The position numbers and the translations under genes were made by a program. Of a stretch of DNA of 64,000 bases, positions 1-12,296 are shown piece after piece. This DNA is from Piper betle. Lineage: Eukaryota > Streptophyta > Magnoliopsida > Piperales > Piperaceae. Within the stretch, counting starts at the first letter, position 1. The number at the start of each line of letters is the position of its first letter. The stretch lies in assembly GCA_033002965.1 (NCBI GenBank), contig JAURVB010000206.1, positions 1 through 64,000 of the forward strand, written 5' to 3'. The notes below the pieces were generated by a model that did no database searches, was not told where the DNA came from, and saw nothing but the letters and a program-made list of their open reading frames with translations.

Positions 1-189
1 CATGTATAACCAACCTGGTGCCTATGACGATGCTCTCCACCTTCGCTTATTTCCATTCTCATTAATATGAAGTGAGAATGAGTGATTGTCATCATTAGAT
101 GCAATTACCACTTGGGATGAATTGTCTGAAAATTTTTTTTTAAAACATTGTCCTCCTTCTAAACTACTAGATTACATAACAAAATTTTA

Positions 190-1640
190 TCTTTTGTAGT
201 TTGATGGTGCGTCTCTCTTTGAGACATGGGAAAGACTTAAAGAATTGGTGTCCCAACTCCAAACTTTCTATAATAGGTTGTTGGGGCAAACAAAGAACAT
301 AGTTGATGTGGTGACAAATGGATCGTTCCTTAGGAAGAACCCACAATAAGCTTTTTAACTGCTAGAATTGATAGTTACTAGCAACCACCATAGAACACAA
401 GAAAGGCGCCCAAGGAGGATTAACAGAGTTTTAGAGATTAGATGCACTTACTGCTTTATTTGCTTAGGTTAGTTCTTTAGCTAATCAAGTTAAGATCTTA
501 ATATTCAAGGATAGGTTAAGGCTATGGAGCCAAGGTGTGAATGGTCTGGACAAGGACATTCTACAGGTCATTGTGCAACAGATCAAGTTAACTACATAGG
601 AAACTTTAATAGGAACAACAATCCCTATTCCAATACCTACAATGTGGGCTGACGCAATAACCCCAACTTTACATGGAATTTCCATAATCAGCTGTTGTCG
701 TCAATAATCCACCACCACCATCACAACATTCTCGACTGCCTTCACTTTCTTTTCAGCCACAACAATTGGATTTGATCTAAATGTTCAATTCTATGCAACA
801 AACTATGTAACAATTCATGCAGAATCATCAACAACAACAACAATTTATGCAACAAGTTGTGATACAATTAAACAAGGAACCAAGTGAGCAACCCAAGGGT
901 GTACTTCCCAGCCAACCAGAACAGCCAAGGAAAGATGGTCAAGAGCATTGTAAAGCCGTAACAACCCAGAGTGGTATTACTTTACAAGAACCAGTTCAGC
1001 CCAATAAAATTAAGGAAAAAGATGATAAGCCAAACAACGACATGAACCCATTACATTGGTTAGCTTACTCGGAAGCAAAGGGAAAGAGAAAGATGAGGTA
1101 CATACAGAAGAGGTCAAAAAAGGTACCATTTCCTTCTAGATTGAGGAAACAAAGTAATGAAAAATATTTCAAAAAATTTCTTGATATATTTAAGAAATTA
1201 CAAATTAACATACCTTCGCTGAAACACTTGAACAGATGCCTAATTATGTAAAATACTTGAAAGATATTCTAGCAAACAAAAGGAGAATAGATGACAATGA
1301 AATTGTGGCCATGTTAGAGGAATGTAGTGCTGTCCTATAAAGAAAACTACCTCCTTCGGGCAAATTTGTGATTCGATGTTCAATTGGATGAAATTTTCAT
1401 TGTAATGCTTTATGTGCCTTATGTTCTAGCATTAATCTTATGCCTTTTTCTATTTTCAAAAGGTTAGGGATCAAGGACATTTCTCCTACCAATATCACAC
1501 TCATTGTGGTGCTAACCGGTCATTGGTATATCCGATATGAGTCATTAAAGATGTTATAATAAAGGTTGACAAGTTTGTCTTTCCTGCAGATTTTGTGGTG
1601 CTCGTAATGGAAGGAAGGAATGACAATATACCACTCATTG
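190..1640 (+). pseudogene. Athila-type Ty3/gypsy gag and protease remnant
   Basis: The plus strand can be read as pieces of a plant Ty3/gypsy polyprotein in shifting frames. Around 200-330 there is the gag signature of an acidic residue followed by ETWERLKELV. Around 535-680 there is a degenerate zinc knuckle followed by NNPYSNTYN and a PNFTWNFHNQ-like stretch, which is typical of Athila gag. The longest open piece (817-1251) is glutamine-rich and contains the AVTTQSGITL variant of the gag/protease linker. At 1415-1470 a decayed protease reads INLMPFSIFKRLGI-like, followed by PADFVVLVMEG at about 1587-1620. Frameshifts and stops are frequent, so no functional protein is expected. The homology breaks at about 1640, where an inverted LTR begins. 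The Athila lineage is inferred from these motifs together with the 3' landmarks further on. Confidence 0.75.
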
Positions 1641-3595
1641 TCTATTTAAGTCTTACTTTACATTTTAAATTAATTATCTAAATCATAATTAACACTTAAC
1701 AAATAATAAAGTAATTATTGATTCATAAACAAGTATTTACTTTCCTTTGTGATGATACTTACTTAACCCTGATCTTGACGATTTAGTTGACGATTATAAA
1801 TTTTTATCGCTACTATTATTTACAACAATTAAATTAACTAAGTTATTCAATCAAATTATTTAAATTAATTTGTATTATTTTAATTCATAAATATTATTAA
1901 TACAATTATTTTAATTTATTCGACTTTATAAAGTTTCGAACTTTATTTATTTTCATTATGCTACTTGGGTTCGACACTTGTGATTTTTACACGATTGTAT
2001 TTTAATAACCCATTTTCTACATTACTGACTGGTAAAGGTAAAATCCTTTATTTTATAAATTACTTATAACCCTCTGATATAATTAATCGCTTGAATTACG
2101 CTGATTAATTATCAACTATATATCATTACCGTATTTTTATTACTTGTGGCAATTTTGTATATTAATTAATTAGTTTAGCAACTTTACCCATAACCCACTA
2201 AAATGATTATTTTAAAGATTTATTACGAGTTCGTATTATTTTTTAACTCTAGTCGGTATCGAGTCAACCCATATTTACAAAACTACCACCCTTCTTCTTC
2301 TTCTTCTTCCCGTCGCCATTCTTCTCTTCTCCAAAAACAGGTTCGTCCATCTCCTCCAACCCTTATCTTGGCACCCAATTGAACCACCATCTAAACATCC
2401 CAACAAAGCATCAACAACAAAATAAAATCAGCAAGTGAGGAGGCCTCAAGTGCGTGTTTTACAGCAGTTAACCAAGACGACCATGTGCTGCACCATGGCG
2501 CCCAACTCCTGGCCTGCTCTTCTTCTCCCAGCCTCAAGACCCCTCCTTTCTTGCAACTTGCTCCAATTCAGATGTTCCACGACCTCAGGCCGGCCTCAAA
2601 ACAATAAGGATCAGCCACCTTTGGACGTTGCATGGAGTATGGTCGTTCTCCCCACTTCTGCACGTCGCTGCCATGAGTCCGGCGAGAAGGTGGTCTATAG
2701 TGGACTGTTCCGGTGGCCTGAACTACTGTTATGGAACCCATGATGCTATCAACAAAGCACAACCAGTGTCTACCCCTATGAATGTCCATTACAACACCTA
2801 TTGCAGCAGAACGTCACCACTTCCATCACCCTTGCAACTCCACCCATTCACAGCTGCAATTCCGCCACCCACCGGAAACCAGGCACATAGCGAGCCATCC
2901 CTTCGACCCGGCAACCAGAGGGGTCGTCGGGGGTGTGAGGGGAAGCCTTGCACACTTGTTTACAGTTGCCCATCTCGCCAACAATTTGCACCCGTCGGCC
3001 ATGAACGGGATTTCTGTTTTGTGTTTAGTTTAGTTCTTTCTTTGTTGATTTACAACTTTAATTCCCATGATTAACAAGCTTACTATCAATTAAAAATATG
3101 CATGCAAGAGTCATAATGTAAAAGAAATAAGAAAAGGGACGAGATACTCACGCAGCAATGAGGAGGGTGCTTGGGACGAGAGGAGACAAGGAGTGGATGG
3201 CTAGGGAAAAGGATTTCCAACAATCTTCACAACTATGTATATATACAACTCAACAAGTCCCTCAATTAAATTCTTACACCCTCCCCCTACCACCCATTCA
3301 TGAATAGGTATCACTTGGCTAAAGTTCGTTTCTCCATTTTCCTCCCACTTACCAAGTTGTCACCCACCCAAGACTGGGGGTTTGGCCTTAGGTCGAACCA
3401 TGACCGGTCGACTAATGATCATAATAATTGTGATGACCAATCATATCGATTCACCCATACTTCCCTTAACGAGTAATCGGGTAAATAAATGGGTAAATAA
3501 TAAAATGTAATAATTAACTAGGTAAAGAATATAACACGTTCGGTCCTTTTCGAACCGCATCCGCGTCAAAAAAAATTTTTCTCATAGCCTTTACA
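1641..3595 (-). mobile_element. Inverted LTR (Tekay/Del-like family) inserted in the Athila element
   Basis: This block splits the Athila remnant between protease and reverse transcriptase. Read on the minus strand it begins TGTAAAGG at 3595 and then runs into GACGCGG and GAACG. This matches the start of the complete plus-strand LTR at 18379 (TGTAAAGACCC, then GACGCGGTGGGATCGAACG). The part at about 3130-3420 can be followed alongside 14015-14330, another minus-strand member. The left boundary (about 1640) is placed only by where Athila homology stops; I could not define a clean terminus or target duplication there. Open frames inside it (2435-3074) match no gene I recognise and are most likely non-coding LTR sequence. 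Confidence 0.55.
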
Positions 3596-4981
3596 GTTAA
3601 AGTATTAGATTCACAACCAATCTTGTCTAGGAGATTCATAGCTATGGAAAACCTTAGATCTACTATTCCACAGATTGCTGCCATCAGTTAAAGTACCACC
3701 TATTTTGGAGTTAAAACAACTTCCAAAACATCTCAAGTATACTTTCTTAGGGCCTAATGACACTCTTCATATTATTATTTCTTCAGAGCTAACTAGGTTG
3801 TAGGAAGAGAAGCTAATTTGAATACTAAAGGATCACAAGTCAGATATTGCTTGGACTATAGTAGACATAAAAGGCATCATCCATCCTTTTGTATGCATAG
3901 GATCAACTTAGTGGATGGATATAGTCCAAATGTAGAGCACCAATGACGACTCAACCCCGACATGAAGAAGTGGTCAAGAAGGAGATAATCAAGATGGTCC
4001 AGCTATAAACGTTAAACCAAGCACTTCTTGGGAGGCAACCCAAGTGATTTCTTTAAAAACATGAGTCAAGTCCAAATTCATCATTCATAATAATCATCCA
4101 CCAACTTATTAGTTGAGGGAGTCCTCTTGCACTTCTCTTTATTTTTCTAACATAGAGGACAATATTTAGTTTAAGTTCGGGTGATACATTAATTTTGTGC
4201 ATATTGTTCATATTCGACTCATGCTTTGATTTAGATATGCATATATATATATATATATTATAGTTTAGTGTAAAATTTTATTATGTAACAGTATATTAGT
4301 CTCTTGGTTCAATGATAGATACATGTGAATTAGTCTTACCTTTCTTAGTAAAACTTGATTAATTGATATGAGGGATGAACTGAGTAAATGATTTTATTCT
4401 AGAGTTGGGTTTCTACCTTATATTATTTCCACAATCCTTTGGTTTAGATGATTTTAATGAATGCGTTGCAATAGGAAAAATCCTTTAATCATAAGAATTT
4501 GCATGACAGCTCTGATTGTTTAAGGTTTGTCCAAGCATTTTTAGTTTCTTCTTTAAAAAAATAAAAAAATGAATAAATTGGAGTAATGACTACTTTGCTG
4601 AGTAATTGGGCCTTTGTAACTCAGTAATTATAGGGGTTTGCGTCAAAAGGTAAAGCTAGTTATCTCTGTTGCATACGTATGTAAATTTTAAAAAATTGAT
4701 TGCATTAGTGGAGATGAGGGCGAATGGCAAACATATTTTAACAATGGCCAAAGTGTTGTTTTTCTTGTTGCATATGAGAGGAAAAGTAAATGGATTAACT
4801 TACACACACACAAGAGCCGTCCTTTGGGTGTGATTGATGAAGGGAATTTCTGATTTGATTGATATCTTGTTGCCTCTAAATAGTTTGATTAAGAATCATA
4901 TGAGAACATAATGGGGACTAAATATTTTATGTAGTAAAATTTTCTTGGTTGTGATATTTTGCTTGGGACGCGTGAAAGTTT
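3596..4981 (+). pseudogene. Athila-type reverse transcriptase N-terminus and 3' internal region, deleted
   Basis: Directly after the inverted LTR, 3700-3990 encodes the conserved block leading into Athila reverse transcriptase. It includes ELKQLPKHLKY, a LHIIISSELT stretch, WTIVDIKGI, VEHQ.RLNPDMK and VVKKEIIKMVQ, but with frameshifts. The rest of pol is missing. About 20 bases later comes the motif CTTCTTGGGAGGCAACCCAAG (about 4023-4043), which lies downstream of the env-like region in Athila-class elements. A large internal deletion therefore removed most of RT, RNase H, integrase and env-like sequence. The remainder up to 4981 is the AT-rich 3' untranslated part. Non-functional. Confidence 0.65.
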
Positions 4982-4994
4982 AAGTTTGGGGGTG
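4982..4994 (+). other. Polypurine tract of the Athila-type element
   Basis: AAGTTTGGGGGTG immediately precedes the putative LTR start. This is the usual form of the plus-strand primer in plant Athila/Tat elements, so it fixes the 5' edge of the 3' LTR. Confidence 0.65.
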
Positions 4995-6140
4995 TGTTAA
5001 ATGTTTAAAGTATACAATATTTACCCATATTTTTATATTTCCTGGGTATAAAACTTATTAATTAGGTGATATTTCTCGTGTTATTATAGTCAATTAATAT
5101 TTCATGAGATATGCTTAATTTTGGAGTTTTAATGCAGAAAAAGATGAAACAAATTAAGCTTAAGATTCGTTGGTCAAAACATTGAACCCCACCCATTGAT
5201 GGCTACAATTTATAGTGTTGACAATGCTCGATGAGGATGGCTATACATAGCTTTGGCGCCGTGGTCAGGGAGTTGAAAACTTCATCGAACATCATAATCA
5301 ATTAGTCCACATTGAGTTGTGGAATCCTTCCTCAAATTCTTGTATCTCCTGGGTATCTCATCATCTATATAAAGGGGTGGTCATTTGTTGTTTAAGATAC
5401 CTCAACTCTTGGCTTAGAAGTAATCTAGTTTTTGTAATTATTTTCCTTTTATAATGAAAAGTAGTTTCTTATTTATATTGTTTTCTAGTTTTACTATGGA
5501 GTGGTCTTTTATTTCTTTCTAGAGAAGAATGGAACTTAACATGGTTTAATTAAATTCATTTCAACCTCTTACTCTTTAATTCAATCAAATTGTTTGAATT
5601 ATCATATTCTTAATGCTAAGAGTAGATTGATAGCCGATTTTGTAGATCATGAGGTTTAATTAGATTTCAGGAGAAATTAATTAGATTAGCCATTGATAAT
5701 TCATCATATGACGAGTTTTTGACTTATTTGTTGTTGTGGTCGAGAGATACATAACACCATATGTGATTGTAAGGAAAATCTTAATGCATTATTTTGTTGA
5801 TTAATCAATTATCACTGGGAGGTAGAAATTGAGGAAAAATAATACAAGCATGAAGGAATGGGAGCCACCATGTCATATAATTATCCTAGATTGATAATTT
5901 GAGGGAATAGAAGATAAGAGTAAGATGTGATGAAGATTAAATTCATGTTAAGGGAAATTCAACTCTAGAACGAGTTTTATCATTTTAACTTATCCTTTAA
6001 TTTAAAGTTATTATTTAGTTGATTGTGTGTGTCTTGTTCTTTATTTAATTTTCTTTAATTAATTTAAGTAAATTCATCTCTCTATGGAACGATACTCGAA
6101 TTCATCATTATATTATTTGTTTCGACCGTGTATATTTACA
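4995..6140 (+). mobile_element. 3' LTR of the Athila-type element
   Basis: The block starts TGTTAAATG after the polypurine tract and ends TATATTTACA, giving TG...CA ends and about 1.15 kb. The last 60 bases (GGAACGATACTCGAA... then CGACCGTGTATATTTACA) have the layout seen at the ends of many plant Ty3/gypsy LTRs. A TATA box lies at about 5366. I cannot compare it with the 5' LTR, which is outside the window. Confidence 0.55.
5364..5375 (+). promoter_or_regulatory. TATA box of the Athila-type LTR
   Basis: TCTATATAAAGG fits a plant TATA box and sits about a third of the way into the LTR, where a U3/R boundary is expected. Activity is not implied. Confidence 0.4.
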
Positions 6141-6164
6141 TGTCATTGAAATTATTCGAACAAG

Positions 6165-6735
6165 CTCCAAGGCTTCCTCTTCATTCACATTTATCTATTC
6201 ATTTCATAGGCAATTTATCAAGGCATAACAAAACATGATTATCATTCACATAACATTAATGCACCATCATTATACATTACACACAATAGGTACTTGTGTG
6301 CGCAGTTCTATGCTGCTCCTCCACAAATAATAACTAGTTCATAATAAATCTTTAAAAAAATCAAAAAAAGTATGGAAAAATCTTAGTAAATATATTACAC
6401 ACCATAACAGTACAATGACATGTTCTATAACTAATAACCCACCAAACTGCCCTATAACACTTCCTAATGTGTTATTCGGTCTAAAATTATTTTCACGATC
6501 AAATACATAAAAAAGAAAAATATTGCATATTTTCATATATTCTGATAAGTCATTTCTCACCATTATTTTGACGTTATCATCGTATATTCAGGTACACTTG
6601 ACCACTGATTGCTCATAACTCACGGCGGGCCTCGACTCAGCATGCGGTTCATGAAATTGACTCAACTCAAATAGATGGTTGAACTGACTGGTATGCTAGA
6701 GTAAAACTCTGACTCGAGTCACGGGTTTTATAGTA
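6165..6735 (-). repeat. Fragment of the long-LTR family (same family as 30667-33670)
   Basis: 6165-6320 follows the sequence at 23448-23610 (CCAAGGCT.CCT, CATTCACATTTATC, then a GTTGCTCCT-like end). 6345-6735 follows 33280-33675 (AACCCACC.AAACTGCCC, GACGTTATCATC, ACTCGAGTCACGGGTTTTA). The two pieces are joined directly at about 6325, so about 2 kb of LTR interior has been deleted. Orientation is inferred from which end resembles the chromovirus LTR start. Confidence 0.6.
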
Positions 6736-8490
6736 AACCTAGTAGAAGTGCCGGTGTGTTGCGTATCTGAAAGTGAAGAACACGTGACCCAGCTCTTTGA
6801 CTTCCAAAGCCGAGGGATTCGGGTCCACAACCTTCACTTGATTGAAGAGCCGCGCTCAAGATGCCACAGTGCTGTAACTCCCTTTTATGAGTGCCACGAG
6901 CTTCACTTAAATTAAAAGCATGTCCGGAGTTCAACGCTACGATGCTGTAACTCACGGGTTTGAACACTGCAGTCCTCATTTATTATGAAAACCCTAGTCT
7001 AGCCAAACACCGTAGCACTCAGGTCCAATGCTGTAGCACTCGTACCCTGGGTTTGTTTTTCATGTTTATTTGTTAATGTTGATCATCTTATGCTATGTTA
7101 ATGATGATGTGGTTACTGTATAATATTAGCATGATGATGATACTATGTTAATGATGTTCGTAATGTATTTTATGCAATCATTATCATCATGCATGTAATG
7201 TCATAGCATATAGACATGGGTAGACTAGTCTTGATTGTATTTCAGACCAATTATCATCCAGAGTAGTAACAGTTTGGGTGGCTAAGACTCAGAGCTCGTT
7301 AGCAAGCTGATCAAGTTTGTGTTTGGATATTATATGAAGAGTTTTATGATCCTCTTTTTACATAAATATTTGGATATTTAATCTTTTTATGTTATGTTAA
7401 ATCAACATGTCGTATGCATTATATAATATAACTGCCTAGGCATTAGTTTTCTGTTTTACTTTACGTACCAAGGTACGCTAGTTTAACCAGTTCAATAAAT
7501 GTGTTATGCCAAGGGATATAACTCAACTCCCTTAAGCAAGGACCATTACCCCAACACTCTAGGCCACTGTCTTGACAGCACACGTGATCACTTGTTATTT
7601 ATTATGTAGGTTTTGTTGATCGCTACCACTTCTCCCTAAGAGATTAGATGCCGAGAGCACCAACACACCTAGGTGCCAAGTAATCTACTTAATAGGCCAG
7701 GCACCTAGGCATCCATGTACACATATACACGAGCGGTCAATAGCTAGTATTGCAATTTTCTTGACATGTCATATTTTAAACTATTAAGGCACGGAACAAA
7801 AGGTCAATAGGTAGTTCAATTTTCTTAGTGAAATCAAACTAGGTTGATGAAAGAACTAAACTAATTTTTATGTAATTTTAGTAAGTCTAAAGATGTCGAT
7901 CTGTAGAGGTCATAAAAGTAAAGGACTTAGTAGTTGTCATAGTTATCTACTGAGACTAACTAGTTAGTTGAAAGGGTATTTAACTTAGTTTTTCAGTAAA
8001 TATACTTTATTTAGTATTATGTTTTTCTAGAAGCCTTAGCTAAAAACTACAAAATTAACTAGTTAATCACAATGGTGGGATCTAACTAAGTGTCAAAGAT
8101 GGATGATTAAGTTACATAAACTATTCTATTAATGTTATGTAATTGCAATTCATGTTCAGGTTAATATTTAAGTTTCAATTTAAGTTATTCTTGATTGATG
8201 ATGAGTCAAGTTTAATTGTGTTTAATTGATTGAGATTAGTCTTATTTTCTTATTTATTGTTTACTACATATCTAAGTAGTGGACTTAGTACCTTATATGA
8301 GATAATGAACAGGAGATGTTTGCATGTACCCTGATGAAGCATAAGAGCTATAGGATGGAGACTCTCACCATTAGTTTTAGTTTATTTTTCCTTGTATTAG
8401 TTTTATTAGTGGACCTTTGTTGAGACTGTTATTAGATTAGGAGTTTATTTTTTAAACAAAAAGACTTATATATCAATGATATTGCTAGAA
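6736..8490 (+). repeat. LTR-derived sequence, family E copy 1
   Basis: No coding sequence is visible. The block shares its order of landmarks with 11080-13480. Examples are CATGTCATAGCAT followed by GGGTAGACTAG (7198-7232, against about 11466-11505) and AAGTAGTGGACTTAGTACCTT (about 8273-8293, against about 13333-13353). It also carries GTAGCACTC-type motifs near 7010-7040 that are common in plant LTRs. It is therefore read as an old LTR copy; its termini are not resolved. Confidence 0.45.
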
Positions 8491-10290
8491 CATGATTGAT
8501 CGGCTTATGGTATTATTATTTCGCTTATTTGTATTCTGATATATATTATAATTTTTTAATTATATGTTATTTATTTTATGCATGCACATGGATGATGACA
8601 CATGTAATGGCTAATAGGAAATGTGCATGTTCAAATTGGGGACATACACCTAATAGTTTGGAATATCATGAACAGACCTACACATTTCTAATTACGAATT
8701 TTGTTCACGGTCTAAGTAAAGTCCAAATTGGATGAATTTCACAAATTTAAACTAGACATTTTGGGGGAAATACTGCTTAAATTTCGGAGAAAAATTCTAA
8801 ATCTAAAGCCTCCATTTAGAATCTAGTACGTGGATCTAGGATGCAAAGCAACAACAAGACATCCACAAGACAATTTCTACAAGCTCTAAACTACCCTGGA
8901 ACACCCAAAAAAAGTTTGTTAACTTAAAATCTTAGATGTCCAAGCTTAATTTAATATAAAAAAACTCATATTTTGACATGGTTTTAGCATTACAATTGGG
9001 TAGAGACATTAATCTTGCAAAATAGTTCATAAGTCAGACTTAAATCAACATCATGTTCTATATCATTTCCATCAAACCCAACAACATATTAACAAAACAT
9101 TCAAAATCATGGTATCTAACAGGTGATCAATGCTACAGAAAGAAAACTACATGGATGAATGAAAAACATGAAGAACAAGGTGAGATGGTGGAGTATCTCA
9201 AGCTGAAAATCAAAGCGAGAGGAGAATCTTGGCTTGGATGGAATTTGGAGCTTAGATCTAACGTGGGAGCCAATTTTCTAAGCGAAGATGAGGTCTAAGG
9301 AGGGCTAGGGAGGAGAACGGACTAAAAGTGAAAATGTGGAGAAAGAGTTAGTGTGTAGGTGTTTTTAAAGGACTGGTTTTGAACGCTTAGCATCCTTGGC
9401 TCTGGTGAATAAACGTTGTGGGTCTGCTGAATGAGCGTTGTGGCTCTGGAGTTGCTCCCCCATAAAGTCTGATCTCAGCACCGTGGCACTAGCCTGCAAG
9501 GCCACGGTGCTGAGAAAGCCCCGAGGGTGAAGCAAATACGTTGGCAGCACTGTGGCGCTAGCCTGGGAAGACTAGTGCTGGCTACAAAAACGTGCTGTAA
9601 TGCCGATAAAAATTTTAAGTTTTGAAATTTAGAAGGATTCAATGTCACTGTCACTTACAAAAAATTTTAACTTCAAAAATGTGAATCTAAACATTCAGAA
9701 AATTCAACAAATGAAACTAGACTCTTTAAGGAATCTAACAAATCAAGATTCACATCAATCAGTTTCATAGTGGGAGTTTTTATTTTTACAAGCTGATGGT
9801 AAAAACTTGAAAATCCAAAATGGGATACATGGATAAGGAACTTCTTTTGGACAATGGGTCGTGACTAAACTCATTATTCATGAGGAATAATAAAGCTATA
9901 AGATGTTAAGTGGATATTGGCTTGATGAAAATAAGATATAAAAGACTCCATTCATAATGGTTTGATCGATTATAATAGGGAAACAAGTTAATAAGTAAAT
10001 GGACAATAGGTAAAAAGTGATCGTGAACAAGCTGGACAAAATCACACAAGTCCATATCACCAACAAAGTATCCGTTAGGATAAAATAAGAATAAATGCGA
10101 GGCTAAGCACTTAATGTTAACCGGTAGGTTCATCTAAGTGGAGCCAAACATGTTCATCGTAAACTTGTACCTGTATTATGCCTATGGGTCAATTTTGGAC
10201 AAGGACATGGTCTATGTTCGTCTGAAAGAGGTGTTCTAGATCGTGTGGATATGTTAGGAGTTTTCGTTGTTTAGACGGTCAAGGGTTTAA
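8491..10290. other. AT-rich non-coding stretch with an LTR-like GC-rich patch
   Basis: I see no gene here; the short open frames have no recognisable domain. 9360-9600 is GC-rich, with repeated GTGGCACTAGCCTG-type motifs like those in plant LTRs, and contains a perfect hairpin at 9474-9514. It is probably part of an inverted old LTR, but no ends can be fixed. Confidence 0.35.
9474..9514. repeat. Perfect 14-bp inverted repeat (hairpin)
   Basis: CTCAGCACCGTGGC at 9474-9487 is the exact reverse complement of GCCACGGTGCTGAG at 9501-9514, with a 13-base loop. It sits in an LTR-like GC-rich patch within an otherwise AT-rich stretch. Confidence 0.75.
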
Positions 10291-12296
10291 GTAAATGGTT
10301 ACAAGCACCTTAATATTTTTGTCCTACGCAGGTATGGAAGTGGGTAATTGGATCTAAAGTGGGTATAAAAGTGTATAAGGACATGAGAGACGATCCTCCC
10401 CTCCTAATCACAATTAACGTCATTCTCTCCCTCTTCCATTGTGCCTGCAACGTCCAAACCCTTCTCTCATTGTTCCCTAGTTTCTTTATGGAGAAAATGC
10501 AATTCAACCACTTTTCATGCAAGATTTAGTGAGTTTGGATTGAGTTTTTCTAGTTTTACAAGAAAGGATCACTAGGGCTTGAGTTCTAGGGAAAATCAAT
10601 TAGGTTAAAGGTTGGTAATTAAACTCTAGATCTTAATTTCATGGAGTTCATGCATGCATATCACAAATTATCATATTTTATAGCTTGTTGAATTGAATTA
10701 TGTATGAGTTGTTTGCAAGTTTATACTTTTATTCAAGTTTCATGGAGGAATAACATAGAATTGTTATTAAAAACTAAGAACATGATCAATGATTGAATTT
10801 GATGTCTTGTTTTGATGTTAAACAACATATTAGCATGATAATTAATCAAATCATAAGATAAAACAATGAATTGGGATTGTTTTCATGATTTATTGATTGT
10901 TTAGATCAAGTATGAAAATTATATGTAGTTTACTCACTTAAGAAAAATCATGAGAAAGTAGGATAAATTAAAATAAATTAAAAACCGGCTATAACCCATG
11001 ATTCTATGCTTAGAAAGCTTAAAAACCCAAAAATTGTTTTATTAAAATCGGATTTAAAACAAAAAGGAACAAGAAAAAACTGTTTAGATATTTGCCAAAG
11101 TGCCACTGCTCTGAGGCTCAAAGCCGTGGAATTAATATTTGGAGAATTGTTGACAACTTCATAATTTTTTGGCCACCTATCTTGAATTAGTCATAACTTT
11201 GTCTATATACATCTGAATTTAAGTTATTCTTTTCGCATTATAACCATTATGATGCCTAGTTTCTACGTATAACATATTAGAGGATTTGGTTAAGTATCCC
11301 GGGAAATATGTATTTCTAAATTCAGGGGTTCAAAACCCTAATTTTTATGTTTTATTGATGTTATGTTTGCTATATTAGCAAATAGTCAATGATTGTATAA
11401 TGCTTATATGATGTAGTATGTATGTTATATGTGCTGTTTGAATATGAGCATCATGTCCATGCTATGTCATGTCATATCATGTAGGGATGGATAAGTTAGA
11501 CTAGGCATTAATATAGTCTTACATTATTGTTCAGTCTAGGAGGACCATCAAGTGACGTCGAACATAGATCAGGTGACAATGCAGGTCCGTGTTTTTTCCA
11601 TGTAGGGAGTTTTAAGTTCCTCTATGTTTATACGTGAATAAATGATATAATCGAGAGTTTTATATTTTTTAACACACTATCTTGTTCTTCTTTGTAAGTG
11701 AAGTACTAACATAATAATGCAATAATAATTTTTAATGTACATGTTTGTGTCAAAGCACAAGGTGAAGACTTCACAACTAAGTTTTAACGTAGTTTTCAAA
11801 CGAAATGTGGCTCCGAGGCATCTCCCTTAGGTAAGGACTGATACTATTTACTAATAATTATTGTCTTGTTTGTGCTAGTGTTCATTAGTGGTTTCTCAAT
11901 GGGATCCAAATATGCAGGTTATGACTATGCTCGAAAATGGTCACAAGGACCATGGTTACAAGGACCAAATATTTTTTTTATGTGATTTTGGCTTTCAAAT
12001 AACTATACCATAAGGCTTAATTAAACATTTTTAAATGAATGTAGGCTATATCAAAAGACCTAGTCTATTTGTTTTTTAATAACAATATCACACGGAGTAG
12101 CTAAAATAATCGAATGTAGGCTACGTCACAAGGACTAGTCAACATGTTTTTAGTTTTTTTAATGAAGTTAGCTTACTAATGGTTTTACAAGGAAATCAAA
12201 TAATTAGAAGTTAACTGTAACCAATTTATGATATGTTATAATAAAATAAATGATAATATGATATTTAATGTATATGTTAATGTTAAATTATGTACT
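10291..12296 (+). repeat. LTR-derived sequence, family E copy 2, left part
   Basis: Non-coding. A TATA box (GGGTATAAAAG, 10361-10371) is followed by a C/T-rich leader-like stretch (10395-10470), as in an LTR promoter. From about 11080 the landmarks run parallel to copy 1 at 6736-8490. The copy is interrupted at 12297 by a TRIM element and resumes at 13178. Confidence 0.45.
12292..12296. repeat. Target-site duplication GTACT, left
   Basis: GTACT directly precedes the terminal TGTAACGACCC and is matched by GTACT at 13173-13177 directly after the terminal CGTTACA. Five bases is the usual length for LTR elements. Confidence 0.8.

Noticed and set aside
2435..3074. Plus-strand open frames of up to 148 codons
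   Set aside because: They lie inside the inverted LTR and match no protein I recognise.
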